Assembly: GCA_947069175.1 (NCBI GenBank)
Contig: CAMTDV010000018.1
Location: 42,606,869-42,670,868 of the forward strand
Source of the DNA: Scalesia atractyloides
Lineage: Eukaryota > Streptophyta > Magnoliopsida > Asterales > Asteraceae
Direction: 5' to 3'
DNA length: 64,000 nucleotides
Shown here: positions 35,358 through 48,306 of the stretch, piece after piece
How positions within the stretch are numbered: position 1 is the stretch's first letter
Layout of the letters: each line of letters opens with the position of its first letter
The notes under the pieces: generated by a model
Seen by the model: only the letters and a program-made list of their open reading frames with translations
What the model was told of the DNA's origin: nothing
Database searches by the model: none
Translations under genes and position numbers: made by a program

Positions 35358-35905
35358 TGTTCATGCACTATTGTGTTCTTTACTTGTCGAATAGGCTAGA
35401 TTGAGCGTGTGTTGAATATTGTATATGTTAGAATCGAACACACGACCGAAATACGGAGATTACAGTGTAAAAGGGAACAAGTTCGCCTGAACTTGACCTA
35501 TATTGGTCAAGTTCGCCCGAACTTGATGTGCCTTTAGTCAAGTTCGCTCGAACATGACTAATGCAGGCCAAGTTCGCTCGAGAATGCTCTTAGGAAGTCA
35601 AGTTTGGCCGAACTTAACGAGGTCAAGTTCGCCTGAACTTCCATACACTCCAGCGAACTTGTCTCCCTATATATAGGTGTGTTGTTCATTTCGTCATTTA
35701 AGTTTTTGGCATCCCTATGGGAAGGTGCTGCCGGATTCTCTCCAGGAACTCCGGCAGCTGGACATATAAAGATGTATACTCTTTCGGTATGAATGAAGAC
35801 TTCCGCTGCATTCTGTTTCTACTCCTTTCTATAATAACATTCTACCAAATCGGTTTACATTTATCCACTAACTTCCATCTAGAACCGCCTGATCACGGAC
35901 CTTCA
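35358..35905 (+). repeat. LTR, subfamily D, 5' LTR of E3
   Basis: 548 bp, TGTTCATGCAC to CTTCA. It has six or seven palindromes (35478-35640), the half-site CCAGCGAACTTG and TATATATA before R. PBS TGGTATCAGAGC follows at 35908-35919 and a polypurine tract precedes it, so this one LTR serves as the right end of the preceding unit and the left end of E3. Its R-U5 differs from the 3' LTR of E3. Confidence 0.8.
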
Positions 35906-35919
35906 ATTGGTATCAGAGC

Positions 35920-36606
35920 TAGAACAGCCTGATTTGATAGTATCAAAACAAGAACACTTCTATTTCATCTCCATTCTTCTATTTTTCTTAACTTTTGAAC
36001 ATAAAATGAAGAATTCACGGTCAAAATCTTTTCATATTTGAGTATATTGTGTAGAATACAACAAAGATAAACCCTTGAAAGATTGGAGACCAAATTCAAC
36101 CGAATTCATGTCAAAACTTTGAAAAAACCATGTTTTGGAAAACTCTAATGATCGAACTTGTTGGCTATGTTCGGCCGAACTTGGTCTAAAACATCACTTT
36201 TCAAGTGATTTTTTAGCAAGTTCGCTCCAACTTGAGGTATTTTTGAGGAAATTCTTGCCAAGTTCGCTCGAAGTTATCAATTTTCCATTGATTTTATACC
36301 AAGTTCGACCGAACTTGTCTAATATCAAGGAATTATTAAGTAAGTTCGCCCGAACTTGCTTGTGTTTCATCAAAATTCTGATAGCAAGTTCGCTCAAAGA
36401 TACACTGGATTTGTTTCTTTCAAAAGTTCATAATTTCGACCGAAGATAACACAATTTTTTCAAAAACTTATATCCCAAGTTCGACCGAACTTGTGATAAA
36501 TTCAAGAATTCTTCATTCAAAACTACAAGTTCGACCGAACTTGTAGTATTTCTAACATTTTCAAAATTTTTTGAATATTTTCAGTGTACACATCTCGTTA
36601 TTCACA
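35920..36606 (+). repeat. Leader of E3 with palindrome cluster
   Basis: About nine members of the palindrome family lie between 36150 and 36545. After them come CTAAC near 36552, a U-rich tract and TTTTCAG ending at 36584, 22 bases before the gag ATG at 36607. The E6 leader shares this sequence although its LTR differs. Confidence 0.75.
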
Positions 36607-39600
36607 ATGGATGATATGCAAAGAGTTTTTATGTCCGAAGCTAGTTCATCGAATGCCAACGTAATTCATCAAGTCAATCTTGATAACGAGATGGGGACGA
36701 CTCTAATCCAACAGTCTGTCAAAGAAGATATCCTGATTTTGCTACCAAAGTATACTACTGCAAGAGATCTTTGGTTGTCATTAAAGAAGAAGTATCAAGG
36801 CAGTGCCGAATAATCAAAAGTAAAAAGGCGCTTATTCTGAAAGAGTTCGATATCTTCACCATGTTAAAGAATGAGACCATGAAGCAAATGATCGAGCGCT
36901 TTTGTCATCTTAAAGTTTAAATGCGAAGACACGGTCTTGAGAAGACAAAACAAGAATACATCGACAAGCCTGCTGACGCACTACCAGATGGTGAATGGGT
37001 ACTTATTTGATGGTTCTGAAGAATAGTGATAAGTGGGAATTCTTCAATTTGTCAAAGTTTATCGACAAACTCGAAGGCCACGAAATGGAGCTTCTGAAGA
37101 TTGCAAAGTCAAAGAACGCTAATGTTGTTCAAGACGTTGGGTTGTACTACAAAAGTGGAATGCAAGACAACATTTCAAGTCTGAAAATTGGGACAGCGTT
37201 TAGTGCAAACATGAATGCTTCTCCACAGAACCAGAGTCAATCACAACCTCATTATGATCAAAGTCCACAGAGTTCGTACTCAAGCACTGGTTTAAATTAA
37301 TCGTATCAAAGCCAAGCAAATCAGAATCAATTGCAAAATTCTGATCCAAATGTGTACAAATGCAATATTGCAGTGAATCTAAACAATGTTGTTTCCGAAC
37401 AAGTTGCAAAACAACACACGTCACTTCTCGCCACTGTTCTGGAGTCATACGAAAGTCTTGTAGCTGGTAAAATTGGAAATCCTGAAATGACGGCAGAAGA
37501 TTATGACCAAGTGGATGAAGAAGAACTCGAGTTGATGGATTTAAAGTGGTGTTTAGCATCTATTATCTGAAGAGTCACAAAGTTTGTTGCTCTTACTGGC
37601 TGAGATAACGGAAATTCAAGCAACAAGTTGGGCTTCGACAAATCAAAAGTGACGTGCTTCAGATGTCGCCAAAAGGGACATTTCAAGAGAGAGTGCAAGA
37701 ATCCTGAAGCAATGGGAAATCAGAGTCCGTTCGAAGGAAAAAACGAGTATTATAAGAAGTCACTTAAATATAAGCCATTTTCAAAGAAGACTCAGGTTGA
37801 AATTCAAGAGAAACCAAATAGCAGTAGCAATGAGAAAGCTATGGTAGCATCAAACGTAGATGATGCTTTCGACTGGAATTCCTACATCGGTAAGAAGTCC
37901 GGAGTTGCATTGATGGCTGAGATAGTTGAGGATACTTCTGCAAAGGAAGCAGCGGCAGCGGCAGAAGCAGCGACTGTAGAACAGATTCTGCTGGAACAAT
38001 ACTTGCATCAAAAACAAGAAGAAGAAGAGTATATCCACATGCAGAAACAAGGAATTTTATCTCCTAACTCGTGTGATAGTTTTGCAGGTCATTTTGATGG
38101 AAGCTCTAAAGAACAAGTGGTTGGAGAAAACAATTAATGAAGAGATCATCAATGTTACACAAGAAGTGAATGCCGAAAACCTCAAGGACATGGCAGATAA
38201 AGATTTAATGGCAAATCTAACCAAGGTAGGTCCAAAGGTAAAAGAAGTTGTCAAATTACAAATTGTAGAGGTTGAAAAACCTTGTACAAAATGTACTGAA
38301 CCATGTTCTGAGTGTGCCGAAAAATCAAAAATCATCGCTGAAAACAATGTGCATAATGAACTTTTGAAATACGATTATCACACAATGAAGGAAGCGTATG
38401 ATAAAATAAAAAATGATTATGGTAGGCTTGATAGAAATAACATCGAACAACATGATACCATAAGAATGTTAAAAGGAAGAGTAATGGATAAGCAAAAAGC
38501 GATTAATATCTATATTAACACCATTGCTGAAACTAAGCAACAACTCCAGGACATGACAATTGAAACAGAACGTGTTCAACAACTTTTGAGAAGTTACACA
38601 TGTAATGCATATGTCATTGATCACATCCTTCCGACTATTCCATCGGAAGAGAAACCTAAATAGAAAATTGGTAAAGAATACAGTAATGTTCCTCCACCCC
38701 TTTGCGAGAAGTAGTGTTGCAAATCCGCTGATGGGATGGATAAGGCACTCAACATTGAGTTGTTATCTAAAAAGAAAACTGAGTTGCCAGAGAACATTGA
38801 TGTAATCTATACTAAAACAGATGATGACAATGCTATGGTTAAAAAGGTTATTGAAAATGTTTTGAATGATTCTGATGAAGGCAGCTTTAAAAGTGTTGAC
38901 TCGAGCTCAAATAATTCAGATTCACAGTCCGAAGATCACGATACATCATCGGAGAATGATCTATGTGATGATCCTAATGTTGTCATGTACAAGATTAAGG
39001 AATCTGATAGATTATACTTTGATGACAGTTTTCCAATTCAGAATGTGAAGGAAGAATTATTAGACAAATTCTTTAAACTTGTGGAAGTCACATCAGATGA
39101 TCTGGAGATCAATGAAAAGAAATTCTATTCCAAACCTAAAAGAAACAATTACCGAAAGAATGGTGGTGATCATCCGGAAAACCGGAGAGATGGGTTGGGA
39201 TTAGAGGAATCTGATGAACCTAAAAGGAAACCGTCACCATTTCATGAATACAAGAATAAAAACATGAATTTTGCATATGGGACGAACACAGTTCATGAGG
39301 AAAGTTTGATCGGGAAACAATCAAACGATGAGTTTAAGAAACAAAAAGAACTTCGAGATAAAGCCAAAATTGCAAGTGCTGTCAAAACAAGTGGTGTAAA
39401 TCCCACTAAAGGACATCCACATGATTCTCGGACTTGTTTCAAGTGCAATGAAAATGGTCATATTGCACGTTACTGTCCGAAATCAAAGCCGGCTTATCTT
39501 CGAAGGAAAGAAAGTTCAAATGTTGTGAAACCAAATCAACCAGTGTTTGTAAAACTTGTAAAGATTTTGAAAAGAAATGAATCAAAAGCTGAAGTCAAAC

Positions 39601-40020
39601 CTAAGTTTGGAAATTCAATTTTCAAAAAAGGAGAAACTTCAAAGGCTAATGAAAACAATTTTTACATCAAGAAGGCTAACATCAAATCATAAGCCTGGAT
39701 TGCAAAGAAACGGTCAGCAACATCAGAGATCACTAAGTCTGAGCTGGTTAAGACTAGTGAGAGCAAGAAAGAATCAAAATCTGAAAACATAATTGAAACC
39801 AAATCTGAAAATGTCAAAACTACAAGTGGTAACAATTCAAAAGATAAAAAGACGGTAAAGTTTTCAAACATAAACATCATAGAAATTTAAAATAAGAATG
39901 GGAAGTGTATTCTGTATATGAGTGTGTATTTGATTATGCTGATAAATGTGAATTTCATTTTGATGATGGTTATCCAATTCAACCCAAGACCAAAAAGGCT
40001 TGGGTCTCGCTTTTTAACTT
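36607..40020 (+). pseudogene. gag: E3 gag (broken)
   Basis: ATG at 36607 follows TTATTCACA as in E6. A deletion of about 200 bp near 36703 removes the PKLMSMDEYE block. The UBN2 part continues with frameshifts at about 36810 and 37000. The first knuckle CFRCRQKGHFKREC (37655-37696) is intact. The C-x2-C-x3-C-x2-C motif is near 38282-38315, followed by a coiled coil. The second knuckle CFKCNENGHIARYC lies at 39435-39476. Stops occur at 38661, 38712 and 39690 (Gln to TAA). The terminal TAG seen in E1 is changed here. Possible donors are at 38226 and 38238. Confidence 0.85.
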
Positions 40021-40032
40021 GATTGTTAAAAT

Positions 40033-43000
40033 ATGCAGGGTTTCCAGAGATCCGTACTTTCTAAATGGATTTTGGATAGTGGAGCGTCCATGCATATGTC
40101 GGGAATGAAAGCGTTGCTATTCGACATTAAAGCTATCAATGGTGGATATTTTGGATTTGCGGGTAACCAGGGTGGAAGGATAGTCGCTGAGGGAAAACTC
40201 TCCAATGGCGTCGTTTCATTCGATCACGTGAACTATATTGCAGAGTTGGAAAACAATCTTCTGAGCATATCGCAAATTTGTGACAAAAAGTTCATGGTCC
40301 ATTTCAACGACAAAGAGTGTATTATCTTGAAGCCGGGATTCAAAATACCAGATGAGTGGATTCTGATGCGAGCACCTCGGGAGAATGATTTATATGTTCT
40401 TGATATGGGTGTTGCTACCACTTCATCAAAATCAGCACAATGTTTTGTGTCAAATGCTACTGAAAAGGATTCTATTCTTTGGGATCGCAAGATGGGGCAT
40501 ATTCATTTAAGAAAAAATGAATTTCTTGGTTCATAATGATCTTGTAGAAGGCGTAAATCTTCGGAGTTTTCAGATGTCTGATCATTGCTTAGAATGCAAA
40601 AATGGAAAGCAGATCAAGAAATCTCATCCGAAGAAAATTCTAAACTCAATCAAGTTGCCATTAGAACGTCTCCACATGGATTTATTTGGTCCTGTAAATG
40701 TTCGAAGCATCTCAGGAGACTTATATTGCTTCGTCGTGACAGATGACTATTCGAGATATTCGTGGGTATTCTTTCAAGAGTCAAAAGACGAAACATTCGA
40801 GAACATGGTTATTCTATTCAAGAAACTCGAGAACATTTATCATCTGCCGGTCAGACGCATTAGAAGTGACAACGGCACAGAGTTTAAGATTAATAAAATG
40901 AAGGAATTCTACAACGCAAAAGGTATTCTGCACGAGTTTAGTGCTCCCTATACTCCACAGCAAAACAGAGTAGCTAAATGGAAAAACAGAACTTTGATTG
41001 AAACTGCGAGAACCATGCTTGCAGATTCTAAACTTCCAATCAGCTTCTGGAGTGAAGCAGTTGTTGTGGCTTGCTACACGCTAAACAAGGTTCTCACTGT
41101 CAAACCAACAAAGAAAACATGTTTTGAGATGATAAACCGACGGAAGCCAAATTTGAAGTTCATAGAACCATTCGGTGCACCATGTACAGTAATAGACCAA
41201 GATGGCAAATTCGGAGCTAAATCTCTTGAAGGTTTCTTTGTCGGATATGCGAGTCCGTTGAGAAGAGTATATGTTCCTTCATAAGAAAGGTTATTGAAGT
41301 ACATCACGTGGATTGTTTCAATTATATGGATCCTATTCAAAGGAAAGGTGACGCGTGGCTGTTTAACTATCAAGTCCTTTGCAAGTTATTTGACTTGCCC
41401 GAAGAACCGTCTGACGAAGAAGTTGCAGCATTATATTATCTTCACCAGTCAGCAAATCAAGAACAAATTGTTCGACCAATTGTAGTTAATCAACCCACGT
41501 TGGATCCATCTTCTTCTGGCGCAAGATCAAGCAATAGTGGTGTTCCGGCTGAAAATGTTTCTGAAATATTAGCAACGCCTACTACTCCTCTAACAAATGT
41601 CTCTACTGAACCAGTGAATACAACAACGGAGCCCAGCATGCCTCAGAATAAGAATTCTGACTCAGATGCAGCACCAACATGTGATATTGATGCGGAATCA
41701 TCTTCTTCAGACGAGGAAGTGGAGTAGATTACAAGTCTTCTTAATCAATCTGCAGACCCGAGCAACAGAAAAGAAGCTTCATCAAGCTCTCCAAACGTTG
41801 AATTGGTCGTTAATCTCAACATCACGAATGAGCAAAACTCATTTGATGTTCTAAGTGAAGAATTGCCGTGATCATATACCTATCATCCGTCAACAAATAT
41901 TATCGGAGAACTTCAAAATGGTGTTAGAACTTGAGGGCAAATTAACAAAACACTCAGTTGTTTCTACACTCGCGTTGCTCCAAACAAGAACTATCGCTTC
42001 TATTCATGTATCATCTCTCAGATTGAGCCAAAGACAGTTAATGAAGCCTTAGCCGATGAAAACAGGGTACAAGCAATGAAAGAAGAATTATTGCAGTTTG
42101 AGAAGTTGGGAGTGTGGAAGCTTGAAGACCTACAAGAAAATCAGAAAGTAATTGATACAAAATGGGTCTTTAAGTATAAACGTGATGATAGAGGAGTTAT
42201 TGTTCGTAATAAAGCTAGGCTTGTTGTCAAGGGATTTCACCAGCAGGAAGTGATAGACTACAGGGAAGTCTACGCACCAGTAGCTCGCTTGGAATCTATT
42301 CGAATCTATCTAGCTTTTGCAACATGGAAAGGATTTAAGGTCTATCAATTGGATGTCAAATCGACTTTTATGTACGAAAAATTACCTAAGAAGGTGTACG
42401 TTGGACAACCACCAGGGTTTGTCGATCCTCTCAACAAGAAGAAAGCATACCTACTGGATAAAGCTCTTTATGGTCTACACCAAGCCCCGAGAGCTTGGTA
42501 CGAGACGTTATCGCAACATCTCGTCGGCAACGGTTTTATCAGAGGAACTGTGGATGGTACTCTTTTCACTAGAGAAGTTCATGGTCATCTGATTATAGTT
42601 CAAATCTACGTCGACGACATCATCTTTGGATCTACAAACGATAGTCTCTGCAAGGAGTTTGAGGGAATCGGGAAAAAGAAATTCGAAATGTCCTCGATGG
42701 GCGAAATGAAGTTCTTTCTTGGTTTGCAAGTAGATCAGCTTCCGGATGGTAATTTCATTCATCAGACTAAGTATGTTCACGACATCTTGAAGAAGTTTGG
42801 AATGGAAAGCTTGAAGCATCTATCTACGCCTCTTGCTCTAAATCACGGCATTTGCGTTGACGAGACTGGAGCCAAAGTTGACGAGACGTTATACAGATCG
42901 ATGATTGGATCACTGATGTATCTGACAGCATCGCGCCCAGATATTATGTATCCAACCTGTCTCTGCGCCAGATATCAGTCAAGCCCGAGGATCTTACATA

Positions 43001-43162
43001 TGCAGATCGTGAAGCGAATCTTTAGATACCTGAAAGGATGCCCAAGCACCGGCTTATGGTACCCGAAGAACGACAAGTTCGACCTCACAGGCTATGCTGA
43101 TTCTGATTTTGGTGTAGATAAATTGAATTCAAAATCAACTACAGCGGGATGCCAGTTCTTCG
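40033..43162 (+). pseudogene. pol: E3 pol, first copy
   Basis: The protease keeps DSGAS (Asp codon 40075-40077). The integrase zinc domain has Asp in place of its first His (WDRKMGH) but keeps the Cys pair. The integrase core has the 54 bp that E1 lacks, but the third catalytic acidic residue is Lys (AAA, 40976-40978). RT is open from 42076 with YVDD at 42607-42618. RNase H runs to the duplication joint, where sequence passes directly into a second gag C-terminus. Stops or frameshifts lie near 40500, 41282 and 41725-41940. Confidence 0.9.
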
Positions 43163-43640
43163 CAACCAGTGTTTGTAAAACCTGTAAAGATTTTGAAAAG
43201 AAATGAATCAAAAGCTGAAGTCAAACCTAAGTTTGGAAATTCAATTTTCAAAAAAGGAGAAACTTCAAAGGCTAATGAAAACAATTTTTACATCAAGAAG
43301 GCTAACATCAAATCATAAGCCTGGATTGCAAAGAAACGGTCAGCAACATCAGAGATCACTAAGTCTGAGCTGGTTAAGACTAGTGAGAGCAAGAAAGAAT
43401 CAAAATCTGAAAACATAATTGAAACCACATCTGAAAATGTCAAAACTACAAGTGGTAACAATTCAAAAGATAAAAAGACAGTAAAGTTTTCAAACATAAA
43501 CATCATAGAAAATTAAAATGAAGAATGGGAAGTGTATTCTGTATATGAGTGTGTATTTGATTATGCTGATAAATGTGAATTTCATTTTGATGACCCAAGA
43601 CCAAAAAGGCTTGGGTCTCGCTTTTTAACTAGATTGTTAA
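43163..43640 (+). pseudogene. Duplicated gag C-terminal fragment in E3
   Basis: It repeats 39537 onward, offset 3626 bp, with the same TAA near 43316. It starts downstream of the second knuckle and ends at TGTGCAG (43643-43649), so the acceptor-like site before pol is duplicated too. Confidence 0.85.
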
Positions 43641-43649
43641 AATGTGCAG

Positions 43650-46600
43650 GGTCTCACGAGATCCGTACTTTCTAAGTGTATTTTGGATAGTGGAGCGTCC
43701 AGGCATATGACGGGAATGAAAGCGTTGCTATTCGACATTAAAGCTATCGATGGTGGATATTTTGGATTTGCGGGTAACTAGGGTGGAAGGATAGTCTCTG
43801 AGGGAAAACTCTCCAATGGCGTCGTTTCATTCGATCGCGTGAACTATATTGCATAGTTGGAAAACAATCTTCTGAGCATATCGCAAATTTGTGACAAAAA
43901 GTTCACGGTCCATTTCAACGACAAAGAGTGTATTATCTTGAAGCCGGGATTCAAAATACCAGATGAGTGAATTCTGATGCGAGCACCTCGGGAGAATGAT
44001 TTATATGTTCTTGATATGGGTGTCGCTACCACTTCATCAAAATCAGCACAATGTTTTGTGTCAAATGCTACTGAAAAGGATTCTATTCTTTGGCATCGCA
44101 AGATGGGGCATATTCATTTAAGAAAAAATAAATTTCTTGGTTCATAATGATCTTGTAGAAGGCGTAAATCTTCGGAGTTTTCAGATGTCTGATCATTGCT
44201 TAGAATGCAAAAATGGAAAGCAGATCAAGAAATCTCATCCGAAGAAAATTCTAAACTCAATCAAGTTGCCATTAGAACGTCTCCACATGGATTTATTTGG
44301 TCATGTAAATGTTCTAAGCATCTCAGGAGACTTATATTGCTTGGTCGTGACAGATGACTATTCGAGATATTCGTGGGTATTCTTTCAAGAATCAAAAGAT
44401 GAAACATTCGAGAACTTGGTTATTCTATTCAAGAAACTCGAGTACATTTATCATCTGTCGGTCAGACGCATTAGAAGTGACAACGGCACAGAGTTTAAGA
44501 TTAATAAAATGAAGGAATTCTGCAACGCAAAAGGGATTCTGCACGAGTTTAGTGCTCCCTATACTCCACAGCAAAACGGAGTAGCTAAATGGAAAAACAG
44601 AACTTTGATTGAAACTGCGAGAACCATGCTTGCAGATTCTAAACTTCCAATCAGCTTCTGGAGTGAAGCAGTTGTTGTGACTTGCTACATGCTAAACAAG
44701 GTTCTCACTGTCAAACCAACAAAGAAAACATGTTTTGAGATGATAAACCGACGGAAGCCAAATTTGAAGTTCTTAGAACCATTCGGTGCACCATGTACCG
44801 TAATAGACCAAGATGGCAAATTCGGAGCTAAATCTCTGGAAGGTTTCTTTGTCGGATATGCGAGTCCGTTGAGATGAGTATATGTTCCTTCATTAAGAAA
44901 GGTTATTGAAGCACATCATGTGGATTGTTTCAATTATATGGATCCTATTCAAAGGAAAGGTGACGCGTGGCTGTTTAACTATCAAGACCTTTGCAAGTCA
45001 TTTGACTTGCCCGAAGAACCGTCTGACGAAGAAGTTGCAGCATTATATTATCTTCACCAGTCAGCAAATCAAGAACAAATTGTTTGACCAATTGTAGTTA
45101 ATCAACCCACGTTGGATCCATCTTCTTCTGGCGCAAGATCAAGCAATAGTGGTGTTACGGCTGAAAATGTTTCTGAAACATTAGCAACGCCTACTACTCC
45201 TCTAACAAACGTCTCTACTGAACCAGTGAATACAACAACGGAGCCCAGCATGCCTCAGAATCAGAATTCTGACTCAGATGAAGCACCAACATTTGATATT
45301 GATGGGGAATCATCTTCTTCAGACGAGGAAGTGGAGTAGATTACAAGTCTTCTTAATCAATCTGCAGACCCGTGCAACAGAAAAGAAGCTTCATCAAGCT
45401 CTCCAAACGTTGAATTGGTCGTTAATCTCAACATCACGAATCAGCAAAACTCAGTAGATGTTCCAAGTGAAGAATTGCCGCGATCATATTCCTATCATCC
45501 GTCAACAAATATTATCGGAGAACTTCAAAATGGTGTTAGAACTCGAGGGCAAATTAACAAAACACTCAGTTGTTTCTACACTTGCGTTGCTCCAAACAGG
45601 GTACAAGCAGTGCAAGATTGAGCCAAAGACAGTTAATGAAGCCTTAGCCGATGAAAACAGGGTACAAGCAATGCAAGAAGAATTATTGCAGTTTGAGAAG
45701 TTGGGAGTGTGGAAGCTTGAAGACCTACTAGGAAATCAGAAAGCAATTGATACAAAATGGGTCTTTAAGTGTAAACGTGATGATAGAGGAGTTATTGGTC
45801 GTAATAAAGCTAGGCTTGTTGTCAAGGGATTTCACCAGCAGGAAGTGATAGACTACACGGAAGTCTACGCACCAGTAGCTCGCTTGGAATCTATTCGAAT
45901 CTTTCTAGCTTTCGCAACATGGAAAGGATTTAAGGTCTATCAATTGGATGTCAAATCGGCTTTTATGTACGAAAAATTACCCAAGAAGGTGTTCGTTGGA
46001 CAACCACCAGGGTTTGTCGATCCACTCAACAAGAAGAAAGCATACCTACTGGATAAAGCTCTTTATGGTCTACACCAAGCCCCGAGAGCTTGGTACGAGA
46101 CGTTATCGCAACATCTCGTCGGCAACGGTTTTATCAGAGGAACTGTGGATAGTACTCTTTTCACCAGAGAAGTTGATGGTCATCTGATTATAGTTCAAAT
46201 CTACGTCGACGACATCATCTTTGAATCTACAAACGATAGTCTCTGCAAGGAGTTTGAGGGAATAAGGAAAAAGAAATTCGAAATGTCCTTGATTGGCGAA
46301 ATGAAGTTCTTTCTTGGTTTGCATGTAGATCAGCTTCCGGATAGTATTTTCATTCATCAGACTAAGTATGTTCACGACATCTTGAAGAAGTTTGGAATGG
46401 AAAGCTTGAAGCCTCTATCTACGCCTCTTGCTCTAAATCACGGCATTTGCGTTGACGAGACTGGAGCCAAAGTTGACGAGACATTATACAGATCGATGAT
46501 TGGATCACTAATGTATCTGACGGCATCGCGCCCAGATATTATGTATCCAACCTATCTCTGCGCCAGATACCAGTCAAGCCCGAGGATCTTACATATGCAG

Positions 46601-47172
46601 ATCGTGAAGGGATGCCCAAGCACCGGCTTATGGTACCCGAAGAACGACAAGTTCGACCTCACAGGCTATGCTGATTCTGATTTTTGTGTAGATAAGTTGA
46701 ATTCAAAATCAACTACAGCGGGATGCCAGTTCTTCGGAACAAGAATGGTAACCTGGCAGTATAAGAAACAGACTACGGTCTATCTCTCTACCTGTGAAGC
46801 TGAGTATATCTCGGCCTCCAGCTGTTGTTCACATATTCTGTGGATTCAACTGCAGATGAGAGACTATGGTATGTAATTTCTTGACACTCCGCTGTTTGTT
46901 GATAACAAGGTAGCTATAGATATAACTAAAAATCCGGTTCATCACCCACGCACAAAACACATTGAAATTCGTTATCATTTCATTCGTGATTGCTACGAAA
47001 GAAATTGGTGCGAATAGAAAAAATCCACACCGACGAACAAAAGGCTGATTTTTATAGCAAACCATTTTCTTTGTCACGGTTTAAATACTTGCTGAGAATT
47101 AACGGTATGAAAAATTTGCTGACAGGTGCGGACGCTGAGGTTGAATACGGATCGGACGACGAGTTCGCGTGA
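43650..47172 (+). pseudogene. pol: E3 pol, second copy
   Basis: The protease keeps DSGAS (Asp codon 43686-43688), but stops follow near 43780, 43854 and 43968. The integrase zinc domain keeps HRKMGH. The core has Asp, Asp and Lys (44587-44589), as in the first copy. The longest intact stretch, 45458-46876 (472 codons), covers RT with YVDD (46202-46213) and RNase H, where DSDFG has become DSDFC. A stop after MRDYGM at 46876 and a one-base loss near 47000 break the tail, which ends at TGA 47170-47172, the same end as in E1. Confidence 0.9.
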
Positions 47173-47764
47173 TCCACATTGGTTTGTAAATATCTTTCTC
47201 GTTTAGAATTTTGTTAAAAACTAAAATCCAAAAAGATGTTTTTGATTTTAGGGGGAGAAATGTTAGAGAAAATACAAAAACATTCGAAAAATTTTAAAAT
47301 CCAAAAACATTGAAAATTTTCAAAGTATACAAAAACATTGAAAAATGCAAAAACAATTCGGTGTCATATAAGGAAATGATAGTACATCAGTGCACTATTA
47401 CAGTATGCTAAAGAAATGTAAAGTTTAAAAGTGATAAACGAGTCTTACTGTGGATGTGTCGATAGGCTTAACACGTTCAGTAAACTGTTTTCAAAATATA
47501 AACTAAATTTTACAACTGCTTAATCTTGTGGATTAACATATCTTGGATATATGGACTTAGTACTCCAAAATTTCGTTTGAAAGATTGCCTGATTCTGAGA
47601 TACGAGGTCTTTATAGATAGTTGATATCTGGGGTATTATACAAGTTCTTCTGATTTTGCGGAAGCAATGGCCTAGAACTTCTATAATACTTTCACCAAAA
47701 ATCCCCAAACTGCATGCAATATTGAAAAGAATCGGAAGATCTAATCATTTGCAGTGCTAAAAAA
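47173..47764 (+). other. E3 3' noncoding tract, left of the E4 insertion
   Basis: Matches E1 from 6865, including the purine tract TTTTAGGGGGAGAAA near 47247 and the conserved block from about 47366. It breaks at GATTC (47765-47769) and resumes at 55078. Confidence 0.85.
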
Positions 47765-47769
47765 GATTC

Positions 47770-48292
47770 TATTGGTGCATATGTCTGTTGCCTTCGTCAT
47801 TACCCGAGAACGAGTCTGGAATAAATGAGAGTTTCTGAAGACCGAACAAGACAAAGTAGATATCCAAGAGGGAGTCTATTGATGCATAATGTCTATAGAA
47901 TAGTCTTGTATCGAGTCTGTATAGAATAGGTGAAATAAGGTGTATTTAAGAATTTTTGGTAGCAAGTTCGCTTGAGACTTGTTGTGAATAGACAAGTTCG
48001 GCTGAACTTGACGAGGTCAAGTTCGGGCTAACTTATCAAACTCAGTTTCTCCGCCAACGAACTTGGTATCCTATATATTGTCCTTGGTTATTTCATTTGT
48101 AACTTCAGAGATTTTAGCACAGAGAGACGAAGCTCTTCGGATCCGGAACTTGAATGTATTGAACATAAGATCAATGAAATCAATCTTTAAATGAGTAATT
48201 CTTGTTATTCGATTAACTTGTCATTAGTTTCCGCCTAATTGGACAATAGATAGCAAACTTAGGTTCCCAAGCTGTTCGTGGACGTTCCTACA
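47770..48292 (+). repeat. 5' LTR of E4 (subfamily C)
   Basis: It begins TATTGGTGCATATG (TGTTGG in its partner) and ends CCTACA. An internal CCAAGAGGGAGTC followed by TATTGATGCATAATG at 47877 repeats the LTR start. Palindromes lie near 47993 and 48016, and the half-site AACGAACTTGG precedes TATATATT. TTAGGTT in U5 (48260-48266) is a possible splice donor. Confidence 0.9.
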
Positions 48293-48294
48293 AG

Positions 48295-48306
48295 TGGTAT
48301 CAGAGC
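48295..48306 (+). promoter_or_regulatory. PBS of E4, initiator Met tRNA type
   Basis: TGGTATCAGAGC two bases after the LTR end. Identical sites follow the LTRs at 22218, 35905 and 60709, with one-base variants after 16978 and 33416. Confidence 0.9.

Larger units (their letters stand above)
39537..46736 (+). repeat. Tandem duplication of gag C-terminus through RNase H in E3
   Basis: 39537-43162 (3626 bp) is repeated at 43163 to about 46736. The joint fuses RNase H (TTCTTCG) to gag (CAACCAGTG). Both copies share stop codons and the same integrase Lys substitution, so these predate the duplication. The right copy later lost short segments, including about 24 bp near 46608. Confidence 0.9.
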
